A stretch of DNA of 64,000 nucleotides from Polynucleobacter sp. MWH-Jannik1A5 (GCF_018881795.1 NZ_JACVPQ010000001.1:1-64000), one strand, 5' to 3'. Shown: positions 35,531 through 44,660, counted from the stretch's first letter. The notes: generated from the letters alone by a model not told the origin. Translations and numbers: made by a program.

Positions 35531-35654
35531 TCGCACTAACAATATAGCCGTGCTAAATAAATCAAGACAGACCAAATTTTAGCATGCAAGCTCCTGGAGC
35601 TTCGATTGGCCGGCTAATCAAGGCTAGACCTAGCAAAACCACTAAACTATCCAG

Positions 35655-38114
35655 ATGAAATTACCGGGCAAATCTACTGGATTAAGCAAGCTTTTGCGAG
35701 TCGCCCTATGGGTGACTGGACTGTGCCTGATAGTGCTTATAGCGGCAGCTATTGCCTATTTATATTCTGCGCAATCTAACATCTCCGGTAAGCGCACCAT
35801 TAAAAGCTTGGGCGATTCCATTGTCATCACATTTGATGATGTTGAGATTCCGCACATCAAAGCCAAAAGTCAGGCGGATGCCTACTTTGCATTAGGTTAC
35901 CTTCATGCCAACCAGCGCTCTTGGCAGATGGAAATGAATCGGCGCATTGCAAGCGGTCGCCTCTCAGAAATACTTGGCAACGACACTGTCAAGATTGATC
36001 GCTTTGTGCGCACTCTCGGAATCAAGCGTGCAGCTGAACGTCAATTTGATCGCTACCCCGTTTCTGCCAAGCGACTCTTGCAAGCATATGCAGATGGCGT
36101 CAATGCCGGCAATGCGCAGTTAGGATGGGCGCTTCCAATAGAGTATTTCTTGACAGGCTCTAAGCCAGGTCATTGGTCTCCTACCGATAGCGTTGCCTGG
36201 ATGCTGATGATGGCGTATGACCTTGGCGGTAACTGGCATAGAGAATTACAAAGACTGGAGCTGTCTCAATACCTCAGCACCAAACAAGTATGGGATGTAA
36301 CTCCACCAAATGAACCCGGTGAACCCGTCAGCAACATGGATTTTGCCAAGCTCTATAAAGAGCTCAAGGTGTTTCATCCCACGCCGGGCCCAGGGGAAAG
36401 TAAACCTCAAAACTTACCCGCTACTGAATTGAGCCAATGGGATTACCTTGGCGGCAAAGATGGCATTGGCTCGAATAACTGGGCCCTAAGTGGAAAGCTG
36501 AGCAGTACTGGCAAACCATTATTGGCGAATGACCCTCATCTAGGACTATCTGCCCCAGCTATTTGGTACTTCGCTCATCTGGAAGCGCCGGGATTAAACG
36601 TGATTGGCGGAACGCTCCCAGGAATTCCGGCTGTAGTTTTAGGAAGAACGGATAAGTTTGCTTGGAGCTTCACCAATACCGGGCCCGATGTACAAGATTT
36701 GTATATTGAACAAATTGATTCCAAGAATCCGGGAATGTATCGTGGTCCGGACGGACCACTTCCCTTCAAAGTGCATCAAGAGATCATCGACATCAAGGGC
36801 GCACCCTCTCTCACCTTCTTAGTCAAAGAAACTCGACATGGGCCTGTGATCTCAGACTCTTATGCACGAGCGAAACGTGCAATTGACGTCAATCGTTATG
36901 CGCTGGCACTGCGCTGGACAGCGCTTGATGTAGAAAATCAATCTGTTGCAGGGCTGTTAGAAATCAATCGCGCTGCCGATCTCGATCAATTTAAGCAGGC
37001 ACTACGAAAAAATTACGCTCCCATGCAAAATGTGGTGATGGCAGATACTGAAGGCAATATTGCCTACCAAGCAGCTGGTATTGCCCCCAAAAGACAGTTG
37101 CATCACGGCTTATATGGAGTAGCGCCTGCACTCGGTTGGGAGAAGCAATATGACTGGAATGGCTATGTTCCTTTTGAGCAATTGCCTGCTAGCAATAATC
37201 CTGAGCAAGGCTGGATTGCTACAGCCAATCAAAAAATAGTGGCGACCAATGATCCCAATCCTTTAACGGGTGATTGGGAATTACCAACGCGCTATCACCG
37301 TATTGTCGATCTCATTAAGTCTAAAAATATTCATTCATTTGATGATATGAAAACAATGCAAGGCGATACGCTCTCGCTAGGCGCAGCACCTCTACTCGAA
37401 CTCTTCAAGTCTAGTCAATCGTCTCATCCGCTAAGCACTCAAGCGATGGAGATCGCTAGGAACTTTAATGGTGATATGAGGGTTGATAGCGCAGGCGCGC
37501 TGATCTTTAATGCATGGGCTGATCAACTGACCCGCAATCTTTTTTCACGCTTAGGTTATTTATTTACCGATAACTATGGTGCGCGCAACTATCGTGCGCC
37601 TCTGCTCAATCAAGTTCAAAACCCAAATAGCCCTTGGTGCGATGATCCAAAAACTGAATCCGTTGAATCCTGTTTAGAGTCATCCAATCTTGCCTTGGAC
37701 AAAGCCCTCGACTACCTCAGCAAAGAGTATGGCAACGATCCTAAATCATGGGCCTGGGGAAAAGCACATATCGCCATCTCTGAGCATCGCCCATTTAGCA
37801 AAGTCCCAGTTTTAGGAAGCTTATTTAATATTAAAACGCCCTTTCCAGGAGATAGCTTTTCAGTCAATGTGGGCCGATTGGAGCTTTTACGGTCTAAAAA
37901 TCCTTACGAGACTCTGCAAGCGCCAAGCTTACGAACAGTCTACGATTTATCAGACCTAGAAAAATCTGTCTTCATATATCAAACTGGTCAGTCTGGATGG
38001 GTGCAAAGCAAGCTATATCGCAATATGAACTCATTATGGGCAAATACTGAATATCTCCCATTGCAAATGAAGTCTGAAAAGATCAGTCGCCAGCTAGAAT
38101 TGAGTAATAAGTAA
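35655..38114 (+). CDS. Penicillin acylase family N-terminal nucleophile hydrolase
   Basis: 819 residues. An N-terminal membrane segment (about 16-37) is followed by the alpha chain (ITFDDVEIPHIKAKSQADAY, FALGYLHANQRSWQMEMNRR). Autocleavage is expected before Ser273 in IGSNNWALSG; after cleavage that serine is the nucleophile. Further family landmarks are NDPHLGLSAPAIWYF, LPGIPAVVLGRTDKFAWSFT, VMADTEGNIAYQAAG, WIATANQ and, near the end, AWGKAHIAISEHRPF. The family splits amide bonds in beta-lactams, acyl-homoserine lactones or other acylated amines; the substrate cannot be read from sequence. Quorum-signal cleavage is one possibility. Transcribed alone. Confidence 0.93.
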   Translation: MKLPGKSTGLSKLLRVALWVTGLCLIVLIAAAIAYLYSAQSNISGKRTIKSLGDSIVITFDDVEIPHIKAKSQADAYFALGYLHANQRSWQMEMNRRIASGRLSEILGNDTVKIDRFVRTLGIKRAAERQFDRYPVSAKRLLQAYADGVNAGNAQLGWALPIEYFLTGSKPGHWSPTDSVAWMLMMAYDLGGNWHRELQRLELSQYLSTKQVWDVTPPNEPGEPVSNMDFAKLYKELKVFHPTPGPGESKPQNLPATELSQWDYLGGKDGIGSNNWALSGKLSSTGKPLLANDPHLGLSAPAIWYFAHLEAPGLNVIGGTLPGIPAVVLGRTDKFAWSFTNTGPDVQDLYIEQIDSKNPGMYRGPDGPLPFKVHQEIIDIKGAPSLTFLVKETRHGPVISDSYARAKRAIDVNRYALALRWTALDVENQSVAGLLEINRAADLDQFKQALRKNYAPMQNVVMADTEGNIAYQAAGIAPKRQLHHGLYGVAPALGWEKQYDWNGYVPFEQLPASNNPEQGWIATANQKIVATNDPNPLTGDWELPTRYHRIVDLIKSKNIHSFDDMKTMQGDTLSLGAAPLLELFKSSQSSHPLSTQAMEIARNFNGDMRVDSAGALIFNAWADQLTRNLFSRLGYLFTDNYGARNYRAPLLNQVQNPNSPWCDDPKTESVESCLESSNLALDKALDYLSKEYGNDPKSWAWGKAHIAISEHRPFSKVPVLGSLFNIKTPFPGDSFSVNVGRLELLRSKNPYETLQAPSLRTVYDLSDLEKSVFIYQTGQSGWVQSKLYRNMNSLWANTEYLPLQMKSEKISRQLELSNK

Positions 38115-38200
38115 GCTTTTAAGCTGCTATTGGCACATCAACTAGAGCTAGTTAAAATGCTACATAAATGTCAACAGCCATTACTAAGGACTTAATACCC

Positions 38201-38605
38201 ATGAAATCGATTATCACCCTGCTCACTATGTCTGCCGCATTACTCGTTAGCGCAAATGCTTCGGCTGCCTGGCAAGAGATTGGTAGCAATGATCAATCCG
38301 TCGTATTTGTGGATACCGCCACCCTTCAAACCCAAGGTAATTTAGCGCAGATTATGTCTATGCTGGATTTCAAAAAACCAGGTCAAGATCCGCAAACTAA
38401 AGAGAATGTGAACTCCATCATTGGTTTAAATGAATACGATTGCAGCACCGGTAAATATCGTCCGATTGAATTCAAGGTCTTTACTGGAAACCGCGGTAAA
38501 GGCAAAGTGATCGTAGATCAAAAAACTCCTGACAGCGTATTTGAAGCCATCCCCAATGGCCATTGGGCTGCCGGAGTATTTAATGTTGCTTGTCAGAGCA
38601 AATAA
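38201..38605 (+). CDS. Small exported protein, surface-adhesin E-like
   Basis: About 134 residues from ATG 38201, chosen because it begins a good signal peptide (MKSIITLLTMSAALLVSANA, cut near ASA-A); a longer frame begins at 38168. The mature domain (WQEIGSNDQSVVFVDTATLQ, NEYDCSTGKYRPIEFKVFTG, PDSVFEAIPNGHWAAGVFNV, final ACQSK) follows the pattern of the small adhesin-E-like family of betaproteobacteria, with a Cys pair. Function is unknown; adhesion is only the family's name. The next frame overlaps its end. Confidence 0.75.
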   Translation: MKSIITLLTMSAALLVSANASAAWQEIGSNDQSVVFVDTATLQTQGNLAQIMSMLDFKKPGQDPQTKENVNSIIGLNEYDCSTGKYRPIEFKVFTGNRGKGKVIVDQKTPDSVFEAIPNGHWAAGVFNVACQSK

Positions 38606-39005
38606 ATTTCCTAGCCGGCAATTGAATGTCGGCCTCTGGTTTAGCTTAATTTGTGCGTTTGGTTTATTGACTGCTTGTGCTGCACCACTAGCGTTTTTAA
38701 GTAGTAGTGGTTCAGCCGCAGCCAGCACCGTTGGTACTGCTGCTGTTGCTAATCCTGGCACAGCAGCAAGTCTTGCCTCAACTGCAACCACCGGAAAATC
38801 CCCGCTGGAACATGCTGCTTCTGCAGTCACTAAGAAGGAATGTAGCTTCTTTAATGTCATAGACTCTAAGCCCATCTGCATCGAAGTGGTCCTACCGACA
38901 GTGACAGATAAGAGTGAGCCTCTAATGGGCCCCGCAGATGTCATTATTGAATTGCCCAAGCAGCAAGCAACTGGCTTAGCGCCAACCAAGGGAATTACAG
39001 ACTAA
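38583..39005 (+). CDS. Small lipoprotein of unknown function
   Basis: Hydrophobic stretch FSLICAFGLLTAC ends in a lipobox (LTAC), so the protein should be lipid-anchored. The Ala/Ser/Thr-rich linker after it (SAAASTVGTAAVANPGTAAS) leads to a compact end with two cysteines (ECSFFNVIDSKPICIEVVLP). The start is uncertain: ATG 38583 overlaps the previous gene by about 20 bases, TTG 38622 lies just before the hydrophobic part, and the frame extends back to 38541. It probably shares a transcript with the preceding exported protein. Confidence 0.65.
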   Translation: MLLVRANKFPSRQLNVGLWFSLICAFGLLTACAAPLAFLSSSGSAAASTVGTAAVANPGTAASLASTATTGKSPLEHAASAVTKKECSFFNVIDSKPICIEVVLPTVTDKSEPLMGPADVIIELPKQQATGLAPTKGITD

Positions 39006-39061
39006 AATTGAGGCATTAAAGCTTCTCTCCAACTGCATTTGACGGATATCTAATAATTAAA

Positions 39062-39916
39062 ATGGCTACAGAAAACTACTACCTGACGCTTACCTGCCCT
39101 AATAAACCAGGCATTGTTGCCGCAGTATCTACCTATATTTTTGAATTAGGCGGTGATATTGAAGAAGCCCAACAGTTTGATGACAAGGCTTCTAAACGTT
39201 TTTTTATGAGGGTTAGCTTCAGCTGCCCTGCAAATGCAGAGTCACTCAGAGCAGGCTTTCAAGATATTGCCAAACGCTTTGAACTCACTTGGGAATTGCG
39301 TGCCGTCAAAGATCTCAAGCGTGTCTTGATCATGGCCTCTAAGCTTGATCATTGCTTGGTTGACTTACTCTACCGCTGGCGCATTGGTGAATTGCCGATG
39401 ATTATTTGCGGCATTGTTTCTAATCATCCTCGTGACGTGTATGCCAGCATCGATTTTGCGGACATTCCCTTTTACCACCTGCCTGTTACTGCAGAAACTA
39501 AGCCAGCGCAAGAAGCAAGACTCTTAGAAATCATTGCAGAGTCTAAAGTGGATATGGTGATCTTGGCTCGCTACATGCAAATCTTGTCTGATGATTTATC
39601 TACCAAGCTTTCTGGCCGTTGCATTAACGTACACCACTCATTCTTGCCAAGCTTTAAAGGTGCTAAACCCTACCATCAGGCTCATGCACGCGGTATCAAG
39701 TTGATTGGCGCAACCGCCCATTTCGTGACTAGCGATTTGGATGAGGGACCGATTATTGAGCAAGACGTTACTCGCGTTACCCATGGTGATACGCCGGATG
39801 ACTTAGTACGCAAGGGGCGTGATTTAGAGCGTACCGTACTTTCTAGAGCATTGCGCTACTACCTGCATGATCGCGTTCTGATTAATGGAGCGACTTCCGT
39901 AGTCTTCTCTGATTAA
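39062..39916 (+). CDS. purU: Formyltetrahydrofolate deformylase
   Basis: 284 residues. Hydrolyses 10-formyl-THF to THF and formate. An N-terminal ACT domain (YYLTLTCPNKPGIVAAVSTY, FFMRVSFSCPANAESL) precedes a formyltransferase-type catalytic domain (RVLIMASKLDHCLVDLLYRW, MIICGIVSNHPRDV). The active-site asparagine/histidine region is present as CINVHHSFLPSFKGAKPYHQ, then GATAHFVTSDLDEGPIIEQD. Single gene. The formate it releases could be oxidised by the formate dehydrogenase encoded at 20402-25134. Confidence 0.96.
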   Translation: MATENYYLTLTCPNKPGIVAAVSTYIFELGGDIEEAQQFDDKASKRFFMRVSFSCPANAESLRAGFQDIAKRFELTWELRAVKDLKRVLIMASKLDHCLVDLLYRWRIGELPMIICGIVSNHPRDVYASIDFADIPFYHLPVTAETKPAQEARLLEIIAESKVDMVILARYMQILSDDLSTKLSGRCINVHHSFLPSFKGAKPYHQAHARGIKLIGATAHFVTSDLDEGPIIEQDVTRVTHGDTPDDLVRKGRDLERTVLSRALRYYLHDRVLINGATSVVFSD

Positions 39917-39932
39917 TTAGTAGCGGCTATTT

Positions 39933-40703
39933 TTAGGGTCTAACCCCTGGAGATTCTAGGGGGAGACCTCTAGCACGCCACATGAGAAATAACTCTAGCT
40001 GAGCCATCTCAGGCGAACCATATTCAAACTGCTGGGCCCTGACACCACTCATACAGTTACGAAGGCGTCTCTGCACTGAACCCAAGGTTTGCCATTCCAA
40101 GCGATAGATAGGATAAGCATTCGGATGCCCTTGCGGAATAAGACTTCCACCCAACTTCAAGCCTGCTCTATCTTCATGGCATTGCGCACAAGATAAATTG
40201 AGTTGCCCCATGCGCTCATTAAATATCTGACGCCCCTTCTTCATAAAAACTGCATTGGCTGGGCTTTCTTGAATGGCAATCGGCATCCCTTTAGATTGAA
40301 ATGCAATCAAGGCTGTTAATGCCAAAAGATCCTTACTCTCATATGCCAGTGCAGGCATAGATTGGGTACCCACACGACACTGATTGATTTGCCCCTCAAG
40401 GGTCTGCAATTTACCCTTAATCACTTTGGGAAACCGCGTAGCAACACCACGCATAGATTTTTTGACATCACCATGGCATGAACCACATGATTTATTCTTT
40501 GGGCCCAATGGCTGTTGCCACAAAGTTTCACCATCCCCCACCCAAAACATCGCAGGATTTAACAAAGGGTCATCCTGCATTGCTTTGTTTTCAGCAGACA
40601 TGAGTTCATAGCTAGACTGCTGAATAGGTGACGCCCCCACCCCTACGGATGGGCTAAGAGAAAAATAAATGCTGCCGAGAAAAAGTAAGGTCAGCTTATT
40701 CAC
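39933..40703 (-). CDS. soxA: SoxA, dihaem cytochrome c of the thiosulfate-oxidising complex
   Basis: 256 residues with a signal peptide ending near VGA-S. Two CxxCH haem sites are present (KSCGSCHGDVKKSMRGVATR and LSCAQCHEDRAGLKLGG), so this is the dihaem form, plus the later cysteine in RLRNCMSGVRAQQF, which in the family ligates the active-site haem as a persulfide. SoxAX joins thiosulfate to the SoxY carrier. Last gene of the minus-strand unit; its start overlaps the end of soxZ by four bases. Confidence 0.93.
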   Translation of the reverse strand: MNKLTLLFLGSIYFSLSPSVGVGASPIQQSSYELMSAENKAMQDDPLLNPAMFWVGDGETLWQQPLGPKNKSCGSCHGDVKKSMRGVATRFPKVIKGKLQTLEGQINQCRVGTQSMPALAYESKDLLALTALIAFQSKGMPIAIQESPANAVFMKKGRQIFNERMGQLNLSCAQCHEDRAGLKLGGSLIPQGHPNAYPIYRLEWQTLGSVQRRLRNCMSGVRAQQFEYGSPEMAQLELFLMWRARGLPLESPGVRP

Positions 40704-41029
40704 GAAACAGTAATGCGCGCCTGATTGACTGCCTCATATCCATCATCCCCCACCCACTTAAACTCAAGCATGCCAGACTCAACTGCCACCGTGGTGAAGA
40801 TGATTAATGGATTCGCGCCAATACCAGAGAAAAAATCTGCCTTGAAGACTTCAACATTGTTATAAGTACAGGTAAAGGTGCGAATAATATCGCGAGGAAT
40901 GCGCTTGCCACCCTCGGTATAACGAAAACCCGATTCCATATCGTGTTGTGCGATGGCACGAATCTCAATAATGGAATCTTTTTTTGCCGCTGTCGGCATG
41001 GTGATGGATGTGCGGGAAGTTTTACTCAT
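40700..41029 (-). CDS. soxZ: SoxZ, sulfur-carrier partner
   Basis: About 109 residues from ATG 41029, which overlaps the soxY stop as ATGA; the frame extends back to 41044. Typical SoxZ features: IIEIRAIAQHDMESGFRY, TFTCTYNNVEVFKADFFSGI, ANPLIIFTTVAVESGMLEFK, and WVGDDGYE near the C-terminus. It pairs with SoxY in the periplasm; like other SoxZ proteins it lacks a signal peptide and would be co-exported. Confidence 0.93.
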   Translation of the reverse strand: MSKTSRTSITMPTAAKKDSIIEIRAIAQHDMESGFRYTEGGKRIPRDIIRTFTCTYNNVEVFKADFFSGIGANPLIIFTTVAVESGMLEFKWVGDDGYEAVNQARITVS

Positions 41030-41526
41030 ACCATCTCCGTACAAGCAGAAAGTGTTACTAATGTTTCAGCAGAGCCCTGCCAAAAGCTACCATTACTCAT
41101 CTGTGCAATAGCCCAGACCTTCTGACTATCAGCCAGACGCACGCGAGTGGTAACGTTTGCAGTCCCCGAACGTGGTGTTAAGAAAACAGTAAAGATATTC
41201 GGAGATGGATTGGCCTCTGCAATAACATGAATAGTCTTCACGTAATCGCTGGCAGTCATTGGACTATCGACACTTACTTTCAGAACAACTAGATTGCCAT
41301 TTTCTACCAGGGGTGGAATGGTGAGCTTAACCTTACCTTCCCGAATAGCGGCGCCACCTGTAATTTTTTTGATCGCCTCATCGGCATCTTCTTTTTTCGC
41401 AAAGGCTGCGGATGGATTAAGGCAAATACCAAGGGCGAGTAGTCCGAGTCCCTTAACTTGCTTTAGCCAGTTTCGACGATGCTGTTGAATGGTTTTATTC
41501 ATCTGGGTTTGATAGGATTCATTCAT
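41026..41526 (-). CDS. soxY: SoxY, sulfur-carrier protein with unusual C-terminus
   Basis: 166 residues. A twin-arginine-like signal (HRRNWLKQVKGLGLLALGIC) is followed by the SoxY core (IREGKVKLTIPPLVENGNLV, VVLKVSVDSPMTASDYVKTI, IFTVFLTPRSGTANVTTRVR). Classical SoxY ends in GGCGG, whose cysteine carries the sulfur intermediate. Here the end reads LVTLSACTEMV: a cysteine is present five residues from the end but the flexible glycines are absent. It overlaps soxX by 8 bases and soxZ by 4. Confidence 0.9.
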   Translation of the reverse strand: MNESYQTQMNKTIQQHRRNWLKQVKGLGLLALGICLNPSAAFAKKEDADEAIKKITGGAAIREGKVKLTIPPLVENGNLVVLKVSVDSPMTASDYVKTIHVIAEANPSPNIFTVFLTPRSGTANVTTRVRLADSQKVWAIAQMSNGSFWQGSAETLVTLSACTEMV

Positions 41527-41962
41527 TATTTAATGTCACTAAAAACGCAATCACATCCTCAATTTCCTGACCACTCAAGATAGTCTGCCTGGCAAATTTA
41601 GGGGCTACACGATTAAGATTATTTATTTGGAAGTAAGACGGCATGATGGTTTGTGGGTTGAAGTGTGATGCATTCACAATACGCGCCCTCAGTTGTGGTG
41701 CATTCAAGCGGGCAACGCTTGCCTTGAGTTCGGGTGCCAAGTTGCCTTGAAAGCGTTCTTCTGGAAAAGGGCCGCTATGGCATAACAAACACAATCCAGT
41801 TTGACGACTTGCCACAATGGCTCTACCACGCACCGGGTCGCCGGGCTCAACAGAAAGGGATTCGACAAACGAATCCCCCTTAATAATTTGAGCTTGCGCA
41901 ACCTGGAGATTGAGGATGACTAGCAAAGATACTGCTAGTGCAATCCTCTTTCTCATGGACAC
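41519..41962 (-). CDS. soxX: SoxX, monohaem cytochrome c
   Basis: 147 residues with a signal peptide (MSMRKRIALAVSLLVILNLQ, cut near AQA-Q). One haem site (GLCLLCHSGPFPEERFQGNL) and a distal methionine (PQTIMPSYF) match SoxX. It pairs with SoxA. First of the four sox genes; only 22 bases separate it from the end of the molybdenum hydroxylase gene, so the sox genes probably share its transcript. Confidence 0.92.
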   Translation of the reverse strand: MSMRKRIALAVSLLVILNLQVAQAQIIKGDSFVESLSVEPGDPVRGRAIVASRQTGLCLLCHSGPFPEERFQGNLAPELKASVARLNAPQLRARIVNASHFNPQTIMPSYFQINNLNRVAPKFARQTILSGQEIEDVIAFLVTLNNE

Positions 41963-41983
41963 AATTTCACTTTGAACTAACTA

Positions 41984-44200
41984 TTAAACCAACTTGATAC
42001 CGCTGTTTTTCAAAGGAACTGTGCGCAAACGCTTACCAGTTGCACGATAAATTGCATTCAGTACCGCTGGTGCAGCTACCGCAATCGTTGGCTCACCTAC
42101 TCCACCCCAGTCCTTGCCACCACCTTGAATGATGATAGTTTCTACTTTAGGCATTTGAGAGAGGCGAATCGATCCGAAGGTATCGAAGTTCTTTTGTACA
42201 ACAGCCCCTTTTTCGATCGTGATCTCTTCTTCGAATAAGGCGGATAAGCCATATACAAAAGAGCCTGATACTTGACGAGCTACTTGCGCAGGATTAACGA
42301 CATAACCAGGGTCCGTTGCCGCAACAATGCGATGAATCTTCACTTCATTACCGTTGGTCACTGACAATTCGCAGGCTGCAGCCACATAGCTTCCGAAGGA
42401 ACGCATTTGAGCCACACCACGGAATACGCCTGGTTTAGCCGGTGTATTCCAACCAATACCATCAGCTACAGCATTGAGCACCGCTACCGCACGTGGAAAC
42501 TTTTCCATATGCTTGCGACGGAACTCCACTGCATCAACACCAGTGGCTTCAGCCATTTCATCCATAAAGGTTTCAATAAAGATCGCATTCTGGTTTACGT
42601 TCACACCGCGCCAAAATCCTGGTGGCACGGTTGTGTTGCGCATCGCATAATCAATATTGAGATTGGGGAAGCTGTAGGTAATACCATGCTCACCCGTCGG
42701 ATCAACGCCTTGGAATGCCAAAGGATCTTTACCTTTATTGGCCGCCACAACAGCTGGACGTACAGCAGCCAAAATAGACTGGCCTGATAAACGCATATTG
42801 ACTGCAGTCACGTTCTTCTTGTCATCGATCGCAGCAGACATCTTGCACATCATTACTGGGTGGTAACGACCTTGCGTCATATCTTCTTCACGAGTCCAGA
42901 TCAACTTAATAGGCGTACCTGGCATTTGCTTTGCAATATTCACTGCTTGCGTTGTGTAATCCTGGAAGGCACCACGGCGACCAAAGCCACCACCCAAGTT
43001 CACTTTGTAAACATTACATTTGTCAGCAGGCAATCCTGATGCAGCTATAACTGCAGCTAACGAGGCCTCACCGTCCTGAGTAGGCACCCAAGCCTCACAG
43101 GAATCTGCCGTCCATTTGGCAGTAGCTGTCTGTGGCTCTAGGGTTGCATGATTCAAAAATGGGTAGAAGTAAGTGGCTTCCAATGTTTTGGATGCGCTAG
43201 ACATAGCCGTTTTCACATCACCATTTGTATTGTGAGCAAATGCATCATTTGCGCTAAGCCCCTCTTCCAACATCTTCTTGATACCAGCGCTAGAAAGATC
43301 ACCGTTTGAACCGTTATCCCAAACAATATTGACTTGGTCTAAAGCGGTTTTAGCTTGCCAAAAAGTTTCCGCAACAACCGCTACTGCGGAGTCACCAACC
43401 TGAACGATCTTCTTAACGCCCTTCATGCTTTGAGCCTTGGTTGCATCGTAGCTCTTCACTTTGCCACCAAATACCGGAGATTCCTTGATGTTGGCCACCA
43501 ACATGCCTGGCATCTTCAAATCGATTGCATAGACTTGCTTTCCGGTAACCTTATCAGCAACGCCGTCAATTCGGTTTACAGACTTGCCGATGAGCTTCCA
43601 CTCTTTTGGATCCTTGAGTGGAACTTCCTTAGGCACCTCTAATTGAGATGCAGCAACAGATACTTTGCCGAAAGTGGTTTTCTTGCCAGATGGTGTGTGT
43701 GTAATCACACTGTCTTTAGCGACACACTCTGATGCGGGTACGTTCCATTGGTTGGCAGCAGCCTGAACCAACATCATGCGTGCTGCAGCACCACCCTTAC
43801 GAACATATTGCTCGGATGTACGAATACCGCGGCTACCACCCGTTGAATAACTTCCCCAAACTTTATTGCGTTTTAAATTCTCACCAGGAGATGGGTAGTC
43901 ATAAGAAACTTTTTTCCAATCGCATTGCAATTCTTCTGCAACCATCTGCGCCAAACCAGTGATCGTGCCTTGGCCCATTTCAGAGCGAACAATGCGCACG
44001 ACAACATCATCATTTGGCTTCACCACAACCCACACACCAATTTCTGGGGTTGCTAATGGAGTCATTGCAGTAGTGCCTGTGCCCATAGCAGCATGAGCAC
44101 TAGACATAAAGGAAAGATCAAAACCAATTGCTAGTCCTGTGGCAATAGCACTAGAACCGATAACAAAGTGGCGACGGGAAGTATTTGTATTTGTAGTCAT
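41984..44200 (-). CDS. Isoquinoline 1-oxidoreductase-type molybdopterin subunit (xanthine oxidase family)
   Basis: 738 residues with a Tat signal (SRRHFVIGSSAIATGLAIGF), so it acts in the periplasm. Family motifs: VRIVRSEMGQGTITGLAQMV, KVWGSYSTGGSRGIRTSEQY, GMLVANIKESPVFGGKVKSY, TYFYPFLNHATLEPQTATAK, NLGGGFGRRGAFQDYTTQAV, WRGVNVNQNAIFIETFMDEM and GGGKDWGGVGEPTIAVAAPA. The last includes the GVGE glutamate that attacks at the molybdenum. Members oxidise N-heterocycles or aldehydes; the substrate is not readable. Pairs with the small Fe-S subunit encoded just upstream. Confidence 0.93.
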   Translation of the reverse strand: MTTNTNTSRRHFVIGSSAIATGLAIGFDLSFMSSAHAAMGTGTTAMTPLATPEIGVWVVVKPNDDVVVRIVRSEMGQGTITGLAQMVAEELQCDWKKVSYDYPSPGENLKRNKVWGSYSTGGSRGIRTSEQYVRKGGAAARMMLVQAAANQWNVPASECVAKDSVITHTPSGKKTTFGKVSVAASQLEVPKEVPLKDPKEWKLIGKSVNRIDGVADKVTGKQVYAIDLKMPGMLVANIKESPVFGGKVKSYDATKAQSMKGVKKIVQVGDSAVAVVAETFWQAKTALDQVNIVWDNGSNGDLSSAGIKKMLEEGLSANDAFAHNTNGDVKTAMSSASKTLEATYFYPFLNHATLEPQTATAKWTADSCEAWVPTQDGEASLAAVIAASGLPADKCNVYKVNLGGGFGRRGAFQDYTTQAVNIAKQMPGTPIKLIWTREEDMTQGRYHPVMMCKMSAAIDDKKNVTAVNMRLSGQSILAAVRPAVVAANKGKDPLAFQGVDPTGEHGITYSFPNLNIDYAMRNTTVPPGFWRGVNVNQNAIFIETFMDEMAEATGVDAVEFRRKHMEKFPRAVAVLNAVADGIGWNTPAKPGVFRGVAQMRSFGSYVAAACELSVTNGNEVKIHRIVAATDPGYVVNPAQVARQVSGSFVYGLSALFEEEITIEKGAVVQKNFDTFGSIRLSQMPKVETIIIQGGGKDWGGVGEPTIAVAAPAVLNAIYRATGKRLRTVPLKNSGIKLV

Positions 44201-44210
44201 GTGTTTCCCC

Positions 44211-44660
44211 TTAAGCCTTGCTTACAGCATGAATCGCTGCACGCACTTCTTGGAAGGTGCCGCAACGGCAGATATTAGTAATGGCCGCATCGATTTGTGC
44301 ATCTGTAGGCTTTGGCGTGTTACGTAACAAAGCTGTAGTTGCCATCACCATGCCAGATTGACAGTAACCGCACTGAGGAACTTGGTTATCAACCCAAGCT
44401 TTTTGTACTTTAGACAACTGGCCATTCTTTTCTAAACTTTCAATGGTCTCAATTTTTTTACCCTCTACAGCTGAGACGGGTATTGCGCAACTGCGAACAG
44501 CCTGACCATCGAAGAGAACTGTACAAGCACCACACGCACCAATACCGCAACCATACTTAGTGCCGGTTAATCCAACTTGTTCGCGGATTACCCAAAGTAA
44601 AGGGGTGTCTGGATCTACATCCAGCTTGTACTTTTTGCCATTCACATTTAGTTCGGCCAT
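44211..44660 (-). CDS. (2Fe-2S)-binding subunit of the periplasmic molybdenum hydroxylase
   Basis: 149 residues. A plant-type ferredoxin cluster (GTKYGCGIGACGACTVLFDG, four cysteines) is followed by an all-helical [2Fe-2S] domain (QCGYCQSGMVMATTALLRNT and NICRCGTFQEVRAAIHAV). It relays electrons from the molybdenum subunit. It lacks its own signal peptide and probably rides out with the Tat-tagged partner. Head of the unit that continues into sox; divergent from lrgA. Confidence 0.94.
   Translation of the reverse strand: MAELNVNGKKYKLDVDPDTPLLWVIREQVGLTGTKYGCGIGACGACTVLFDGQAVRSCAIPVSAVEGKKIETIESLEKNGQLSKVQKAWVDNQVPQCGYCQSGMVMATTALLRNTPKPTDAQIDAAITNICRCGTFQEVRAAIHAVSKA

Noticed and set aside
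38426-38989. Minus-strand frame of 187 codons
   Set aside because: It spans two plus-strand genes with signal peptide and lipobox; the reverse translation lacks such features.
42407-42787. Plus-strand frame of 126 codons opposite the molybdenum hydroxylase
   Set aside because: The opposite strand holds conserved catalytic motifs, and this frame has none.
39933-44660. Complete thiosulfate-oxidising operon
   Set aside because: Only soxX, Y, Z and A are present; soxB and soxCD are not in the window, so a complete pathway cannot be claimed.
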